Positions 57,448 through 64,000 of a DNA stretch of 64,000 nucleotides are shown in pieces; the first letter of the stretch is position 1; every line of letters begins with the position of its first letter. The position numbers and the translations under genes are program-made. The notes beneath the pieces are model-generated. The model saw only the letters and a program-made list of their open reading frames with translations. It made no database searches and was not told the DNA's origin. The DNA is from Apium graveolens (Eukaryota > Streptophyta > Magnoliopsida > Apiales > Apiaceae), in NCBI RefSeq assembly GCF_009905375.1, contig NC_133650.1, positions 142,345,135 through 142,409,134 of the forward strand, given 5' to 3'.

Positions 57448-58788
57448 ATGCCGCCAAGAAAGATTGGAACTAGGGCGAACCCTGGATCTGAGGACCAGGG
57501 AAGCCATAACCAGGATGATAGGAACCAGGAACACAGTGAAGAGGAAGACGAGGATTATATTGAACAGGATGACTCCTTGTATGAAGAGGAGGAGGAAACA
57601 TATAATGTTGAGGGATTTGAGATAGAGGGTGAAGAAGGAGAAACTGAGGTTGAGCAACCAGTACCAAACCCAGGCATGGATCCCATGGGCCAGTTCATGC
57701 AACTACTAAGGCAGAACTTGGAACGCCAACCCAACCCACCCCCTCAAGGAAATAACAATGTTGTGGCAAACTCTTTCAGGGCTTTTAAGTCCCTTAAGCC
57801 CCCTGAGTTCCACGGATCAGCCGACCCAGTTGAGGCAAGGGCATGGTTAAAGGAAATGGAGAAATCCTTTGAGATTCTGAGTACCGATGAGGCACAGAAG
57901 ACAGTATTTGCAGCCTACCTTCTGAAAGGAGAGGCCAACTACTGGTGGGAGGCCAAGAAAAACATGGAGACAGATACTATTATAACCTGGGAAAGGTTCA
58001 GTCAGTTGTTTTTGGGAAAGTATTTCCTGAGGTTTATGGAAAAGCAGATGGAGCTCAAGTTCTTGGAGCTAAAGCAGAGTAACTTATCTGTAGCAGAGTA
58101 CGAAGCAAAATTTACTGAGTTATCAAGGTTTGTGCCGGAGTTTGTGAGCACCGAGGAAAAGAAAGCTAGGAGGTTTCAGCAGGGACTGAAACCGTGGATT
58201 CAGAATAGGGTGGCAATCCTTGAGCTTACTGATTATGCCACTCTGGTGCAAAAGGCAATAATTGTAGAAGCCGGAAGTGAACAGATGCAGAAGGAAAGAG
58301 AGAAGAAGGGAATAAAGAGGAAAAGTATTAGCATGGGTGGAGGTTCCGCAGGAAGGAGCTTCCCAACTAGATTTAATCGAGGAGCAGTGTCCCTACCGGG
58401 AAAGAGCACTGGGTTTAAGCGACCAATGAGTGTGAATGTGAGCCAGAGAGGCCAGAAGTCAAGAATGTCCTATTCCAACCAATCTCGACCCCCATTGCCA
58501 GTCTGTAACACTTGTGGAAGGATGCATACTGGGGAGTGTAAAGGAAAGTCAGTAACCTGCTTTAAGTGCGGTCGAGAGGGTCACTACTCAACTAAGTGCC
58601 CTTTATCAACCCCTGAGGTCATTCTAACCACCACTTGTCATCAGTGTGGACGCCCGGGTCATTGGAAGAGGGAATACCCAATGAATAAACCAGCAGCTTC
58701 AGGAGCCAGTAGGGCTGCCTCCAATAAGCCACCTACTGCGAGGACTTTCAACATGACAGTCCAGGATGCTATAAAGACTCAGATGTGA
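57448..58788 (+). pseudogene. gag: Gag of gypsy-2, ending in a frameshift
   Basis: The ATG at 57448 aligns with the gypsy-1 start; the frame is open 19 codons further upstream (to 57391), which is not conserved. Gag core and knuckles are as in gypsy-1, except that the last Cys of the third knuckle is Tyr ([14 protein letters not shown]). A 1-bp deletion near 58773 (ATAAAGACTCAG against ATGAAAGATTCAG) shifts the frame, giving a stop at 58788. Confidence 0.92.
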
Positions 58789-60665
58789 TAGCAGGTACCC
58801 TTTCTCTAAATTCAGTCAGTGCAAACGTTTTATTTGATTCGGGAGCAACTAAATCTTTTATATCAAAGGACTTTGTGCGTAAATTAAGACTTAAAGCTGA
58901 ACCCTTAATAGAACCCTTACAAGTAAAAATAGGCAATCATGAAGTTATTCATGTTAACCAAATTCACCCCGCCTGTGAGTTAGGCATAGGGGAACAATCT
59001 TTTAGTGTTGATCTGATTCCTTTTAAATTAGGGGATTTTGATGTAATTTTGGGAATGGACTGGCTATCTAGCAATGATGCTCAGATAGACTGTAAGGGGA
59101 AGAAAGTTAAGTTGAATATCCCAGGAAAGAAAGAAGTCATATTTAGGGGAAAGAGGCAGACGCATAAATTTTTGACCATGGCCCAGGCCAAAAGGATGCT
59201 ACGAAAAGGAAATGAGGCTTACCTAGCCTATGTGGTGGACACGCAGAAGGAGGTGCCCAACTTACAAGATATTCCGGTAGTCAACGAATTTGAAGATGTA
59301 TTCCCACAAGACCTTTCGGGATTACCACCCGATAAAGTGATTGAATTTGCTATTGAGTTGGCCCCAGGGACGACGCCAGTTTCAAAATCACCTTACCGGT
59401 TAGCCCCGTTAGAAATGAAGGAATTAGCTACTCAATTGCAGGAACTCTTGGATAAAGGTATGGTAAGACCCAGTGTGTCTCTGTGGGGAGCACCAGTGTT
59501 ATTTGTTAAGAAGAAGGATGGGAGCATGAGGCTGTGCATCAACTACCGAGAGTTGAACAAGCTAACCATAAAGAACAGGTACCCGTTACCTAGAATAGAC
59601 GATCTGTTCGACCAGCTAAAGGATGCTGTTTATTTTTCCAAGATTGACCTGAGAACTGGATATCACCAGCTAAAGATTAAACCCGAAGATATTCCCAAGA
59701 CCGCGTTCCGTACCAGGTATGGGCACTATGAGTTCTTGGTAATGTCCTTTGGATTAACCAACGCCCCAGCGGCTTTTATGGATTTAATGAACAGAGTATT
59801 TAAGAAGTACTTGGACAAGTGTGTGATAGTTTTTATCGATGATATTTTAATCTACTCAAGGACTGAGGCAGAACATGCAGAGCATTTGAGGATAGCTCTA
59901 GGAATACTCAGAGCGGAACAGTTATATGCCAAATTCTCGAAGTGTGAATTCTGGCGGAATAAAGTACAGTTTTTAGGACATGTGATCAATAAAGAAGGAG
60001 TATTGGTCGACCCCTCCAAGATAGAGGCGGTCTCAAATTGGGAAAGGCCAACCACACCCACGGAGGTAATGAGTTTCATAGGATTGGCCGGCTACTATCG
60101 TAGATTTGTACAGGACTTTGCGAAGATCGCAGCCCCTTTGACACGACTTACTCGTAAGACAGAGAAGTTTGAATGGACGGAAAAATACGAGAACAGTTTT
60201 CAAGAATTAAAGAAAAGGTTGGTAACGGCCCCGGTGTTGGCATTTCCAGACGGAAAAGGAGATTTTGTGATATATAGTGATGCGTCGCATAAAGGATTAG
60301 GGTGTGTGCTTATGCAGCATGGTAAGGTGATTGCGTATGCGTCGAGACAACTGAAGGAATACGAGATTAGATATCCTACTCATGACCTTGAGCTCGCGGC
60401 AATAGTTTTTGCCTTAAAGATTTGGAGGCACTGCTTGTATGGAGAGAAGTGCGAGATTTTCACTGACCATAAGAGCCTCAAGTACATATTTACGCAGAAA
60501 GAGCTCAACATGCGCCAGAGGAGATGGTTAGAGCTAATCAAGGACTACGATTGTGAGATTCTCTATCATCCGGGGAAAGCCAATGTGGTGGCTGATGCCC
60601 TTAGTAGAAAGGAAAGACTCAGAATGATAATGACTTTGGAAGAATTGATAAAGGATTTCGAGTGA
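58785..60665 (+). pseudogene. pol: Protease-RT-RNase H of gypsy-2
   Basis: 626 codons in the shifted frame. Protease [12 protein letters not shown] active site FIDDILIYS and RNase [11 protein letters not shown] are retained. The RT segment reads CINYREL in place of CIDYREL. Ends at TGA (60663-60665), where gypsy-1 has AAA. Confidence 0.92.
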
Positions 60666-61466
60666 ATGGAAATAGAAGTAAAGGTAACCGGAACTGAAAA
60701 GCTGTTTGAGATCTCGATGCATCCAGAGTTATTGGAAAAGATTAGATTGTGCCAAGAGAAAGTAATGAATGAAGGCAGAGAATCAATGACTGGAGAAGAG
60801 ATCCATACTGAGAGAGATGATAAAGGGATATTGAGGTACTCCTACCGGATTTGGGTTCCGAACGTTCAAGAGCTTAAAGACGAGATTTTGGATGAAAGCC
60901 ATAGTTCAAGATATTCCATTCACCCGGGAAGCACCAAGATGTATAGGGATTTGAAGGAGTATTACTGGTGGCCCAACATGAAAAGGGACGTAGCAGAATG
61001 GGTAAGCAAATGTTTGACTTGCCAAAGAGTAAAGGCAGAGTACCAGAGACCCAGTGGACTTTTACGACCCCTGGAGATTCCCGAATGGAAATGGGAACAG
61101 ATAGCCATGGATTTTGTTGTCGGTTTACCAAGGACGAAAGCCAACCATGATGCCATATGGGTGATTATAGACCGACTGACAAAGTCAGCTCATTTCATTC
61201 CAATCAATGAGAGATACACAGTCGATAGACTGGTGGACATCTACCTTAAGGAAATAGTAACGCGACATGGAGTCCCAGCATCCATTGTCTCAGACCGAGA
61301 CCCCAGGTTCAACTCCAGATTTTGGAGGAGCTTTCAAGAATGTGTGGGGACCAAGTTAAATATGAGTACCGCTTACCATCTCCAGACAGATGGGCAGAGT
61401 GAAAGCACCATCCAGATATTAGAGGATATGTTGAGAGTCTGCGCAATAGACTTTAAAGGAAGTTAG
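60666..61466 (+). pseudogene. pol: Integrase N-terminus and core of gypsy-2
   Basis: Continues the same frame after the stop. HHCC finger and the catalytic segments MDFVVG, SDRDPRF and SESTIQ are present. Ends at TAG (61464-61466) replacing a Trp codon of gypsy-1. Confidence 0.9.
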
Positions 61467-61858
61467 GATGATCACTTGCCGTTGATCGAGTTTTCTTATA
61501 ACAATAACTTTCATGCTAGCATCGGAATGCCGCCTTATGAGGCCCTGTACGGAAGAAGGTGCCGATCTCCCTTATACTGGGATGAAGTAGGAGAGCGGAA
61601 GATGCTCGGACCTGAAGTGGTCCAAAGGACAAAAGACATAGTGGATCTTATCAGAGGACGGCTGGTAGCAGCCCAAGACAGACAGAAGAAATATGCAGAC
61701 CTAGCCCGAAAGGACAAGGAGTATGAAGTAGGGGACTTAGTGCTACTAAAAGTATCCCCTTGGAAGGGATTAATGAGGTTCGGAAAGAAAGGAAAACTAA
61801 GCCCAAGATACATTGGACCTTTTGAGATACTAAGACGGATTGGGAAGTTGGCTTAGGA
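61467..61858 (+). pseudogene. pol: Integrase C-terminal part of gypsy-2
   Basis: In frame with the previous piece. Contains [18 protein letters not shown] and the [13 protein letters not shown] segment. Ends at TAG near 61854-61856, where gypsy-1 has TAC (Tyr). Confidence 0.9.
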
Positions 61859-62150
61859 GCTAGCCTTACCCCCGAACCTACAACAAGTTCATAATGTGTT
61901 CCATGTGTCAATGCTAAGGAAGTATCATCGGGATGCCAGACACATAGTGGAGTACGAGCATGTGGATATGCAACCAGATCTGACTTACGTGGAGAAACCA
62001 GTAAATATTATGGATAAGAAGGAGCAGGTGCTTCGGAACAAAGTAATCAAGCTAGTCAGAGTGCTATGGCAGAATCATAATGTGGAAGAATCAACTTGAG
62101 AACTGGAGAGCGCAATGCTAGAAAAGTACCCCCATTTGTTTTCTATTTGA
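61859..62150 (+). pseudogene. pol: Chromodomain end of gypsy-2 pol
   Basis: Continues '[19 protein letters not shown]' and the chromodomain segment. A TGA at 62097-62099 replaces the conserved Trp of 'EESTWELE', an aromatic position of the chromodomain, so the last ~15 residues are lost. Confidence 0.88.
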
Positions 62151-62170
62151 TTCCGGGACGGAATCCTTTC

Positions 62171-62182
62171 AAGGAGGGGAGA
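62171..62182 (+). other. Polypurine tract of gypsy-2
   Basis: AAGGAGGGGAGA, as in gypsy-1. Confidence 0.9.
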
Positions 62183-62183
62183 C

Positions 62184-64000
62184 GTAATAACCCCAAAATT
62201 TTGAACTTTTTTGTAACCCTTATGAATAGTTTTTTTGCTGATATTGCTGAATAAGAAAACTTTTCATGACACACTATGTAGGGGTTCTTTTATGGATATT
62301 CTGAGATTTTATTGGTACTCTATATGATATATAAGTGTATGTAAAGATCGTTAGAATCCAAATTCGAACACTATGATTTTTCCCGAAAATCCACCAAATA
62401 CCGAAAGAATTGAGTATAAGGTAACAGGATAAAAAGGATTTAAATTAAAGGATTATAAGAGAGGATCATAAAAAGGAATTTAATGTATTGAGAAAGGTTA
62501 AGGGAACCCAAGTAATAAGATCCCGATTATGATCCCTCAAACGATAAACGAAAACGAAAGTTAAGCGAACCGTATAACAGATCAGCGGTCATTAGCCAAG
62601 TAATTAGAAGCTAATCAAAGAGGTTAGTGAGGATGATGTCATCAAACCAATAAGAAGAGGACAAGTGTGGGAGGATGACATAACAAGGTGACATAAGCAT
62701 GACCAAAGCAAAGTGTGTTGTTGGTTGATTAAGAACCACACAAAAGTTACCATGGTTAAAAGTAATAAATCAAAACAAAAACCACAAAAAAACAACCAAC
62801 CAACAATTTATTTCACCAAAACACAATTTGACTTCCCCTTTTTGCAAGCAAAGCTCTCGGCCTTTTGCATTATTTCAAGAAGGAAAATTCAAAATCTAAG
62901 ATCCAAGCCTTGTTAATTAGTGAGGTAATTATCTAATACTCCTTATTCATAGATATAGCTATCCTATAAGTTTGAGCTTCTAATTCATTTACAATCTCTT
63001 CCTAAAAATCATGGAAGAAGATGGTGAATAGTGTTTTTCAAGAACTAAAATTTTTGTTCTTGAGTTTTTGTTTAGATTAAGCTTGGATAAGGACTTTTAA
63101 GAGTGATTCCAAGCTAATTACTTGATTCTCCACTCTCCAAGGAAGGTATAACCCCTCCAAACCCTAACTTTACTTGAGTATTAGGTTTAGTTTTGTTGTT
63201 ATAGTTCATGAGAGGCTTGATTGTTGTGTATGTAGAGGTTAGTTGGCTTTGTGATGTTTTGGAGTTGTAATTCTTGGAGTATTGATTAATGAACTTAAGT
63301 ATAGTTAAATTCATGTTTGAGAATAGTATAAATTGATAATTTTGAGTTGTTGGGGCTATTATGGTGAAGTATGGATGGAGTTGATTGTGAGTTGATTGTG
63401 GGGTGGTTTGGAGTAGAATAAAATTGGTAATCGCGTAAACATAGCCGTCGTAATGTCCGATTTACTTTTGACTGTTTTTGCTCTTAACATTAGGACCGGA
63501 GAACTCCCTGTTAGATTTTTACCATTGCCATGATTAGATAGTTCATATTACGAGCTTCGTTTTGATATGTGGTTCGTTTGAATCCGATGTACGGTTTAGG
63601 AGAAACGACCGTTTTAAGTAACGACATTTCGCGAATGAACCATTACCCCTCGCCTTACTTTGAAACATAGGTTAAAGACCTTAAAGGACTAATTGGAGTA
63701 TGAATCATTTATGTAAAGTGTATTTGGAAGTTGGTAAGGCACTCGCGAAAGAATCGCCTTAAAACCCTTAATAATTAATTTATTAAAAATGGTGGAGCCG
63801 AAAGTACTCGAGCGACTTAAGTGAACCATTAAGCGCAAAAGCGAGTGTTAGAGTCTAATTGGTTAAAGTATAGATTCATAAGCGACTTTGGTTTAATTCC
63901 AACTTATATGTTGTTTATAGGTTACCAGACTCGTCCCAAGCCATTTGTCACCCCCAGTTGCTCAGGCAAGTTTTCTACCCGTTATACTGTTGTTGTGATG
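62184..64000 (+). repeat. 3' LTR of gypsy-2 (partial)
   Basis: Starts GTAATAACCCC; the first T of the usual TGTAATAA is missing, so the terminal TG is damaged. 1.8 kb are in the window. Confidence 0.92.

Larger units (their letters stand above)
52392..64000 (+). mobile_element. Gypsy-2: older, defective relative of gypsy-1
   Basis: Same order as gypsy-1: LTR, primer-binding site, accessory ORF, gag-pol, polypurine tract, LTR (cut by the window end). The 5' LTR lacks its first ~285 bp, so no target duplication can be read. LTRs differ by roughly 2% by eye over the shared 1.5 kb. Gag-pol has one frameshift and four nonsense codons. Confidence 0.93.

Overview
The window is a block of nested LTR retrotransposons from a plant nuclear genome, almost certainly a dicot. 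The evidence is the lineages present (Tekay/Del-type Ty3/gypsy chromoviruses, Sirevirus-type and other Ty1/copia elements), primer-binding sites for initiator-Met tRNA, AT-rich LTRs and repeated nesting. I see no host gene, rRNA gene, tRNA gene or CRISPR array. The species cannot be fixed from sequence alone.

Layout. 1-12932 (minus): a decayed gypsy element with two near-identical ~4.2 kb LTRs; the left LTR runs off the window. It is inserted in the accessory ORF of a Sirevirus-like copia (copy D, RT-RNase H at 13573-15209). D is fused at about 15390 to a second Sirevirus-like copia (copy B, minus), whose parts run from its accessory ORF (15391-17688) and RT/RNase H (18211-19203) across a 22 kb insertion to RT, integrase, protease, gag and 5' LTR at 41392-50451. 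The insertion (19204-41391, duplicated target AAAGT) is another minus-strand copia. Inside it sits a complete plus-strand chromovirus, 'gypsy-1' (23718-37926, duplicated target CTTAG), with an intact 1,569-codon gag-pol ORF. Copy B's 5' LTR is itself split by a 3.26 kb solo LTR (47010-50266, duplicated target GCATA). From 50452 to 52391 lies an acidic ORF fragment of Sirevirus-accessory type. From 52392 to the window end lies 'gypsy-2', an older relative of gypsy-1 with a truncated 5' LTR and a broken gag-pol.

Relative ages follow from LTR mismatches counted by eye: gypsy-1 shows 2 substitutions in ~4.06 kb, the decayed minus-strand gypsy about 14 in 3.2 kb, the nested copia about 20 in 1.67 kb, and gypsy-2 about 2%. 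Within the nest the innermost element is the youngest.

Most notable: gypsy-1 and gypsy-2 carry an extra sense ORF between the primer-binding site and gag. Splice-site patterns suggest its first coding exon lies inside the LTR, so one intron would remove the LTR/PBS junction. That exon has the same placement and phase in four different LTRs. Its N-terminus resembles the histone H3 tail (gypsy-2: MARLKQTRRK against MARTKQTARK). Joined to an acidic segment and an Arg-rich helical C-terminus, it would be a possible histone-mimic accessory protein of a chromodomain retrotransposon. This is inference from sequence, with no transcript evidence. A second notable system is an ~11-nt motif (ATCCGTCGRG and its complement), present in some 30 copies, often as hairpins, through the Sirevirus-like elements. 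One copy lies at the B/D recombination junction.
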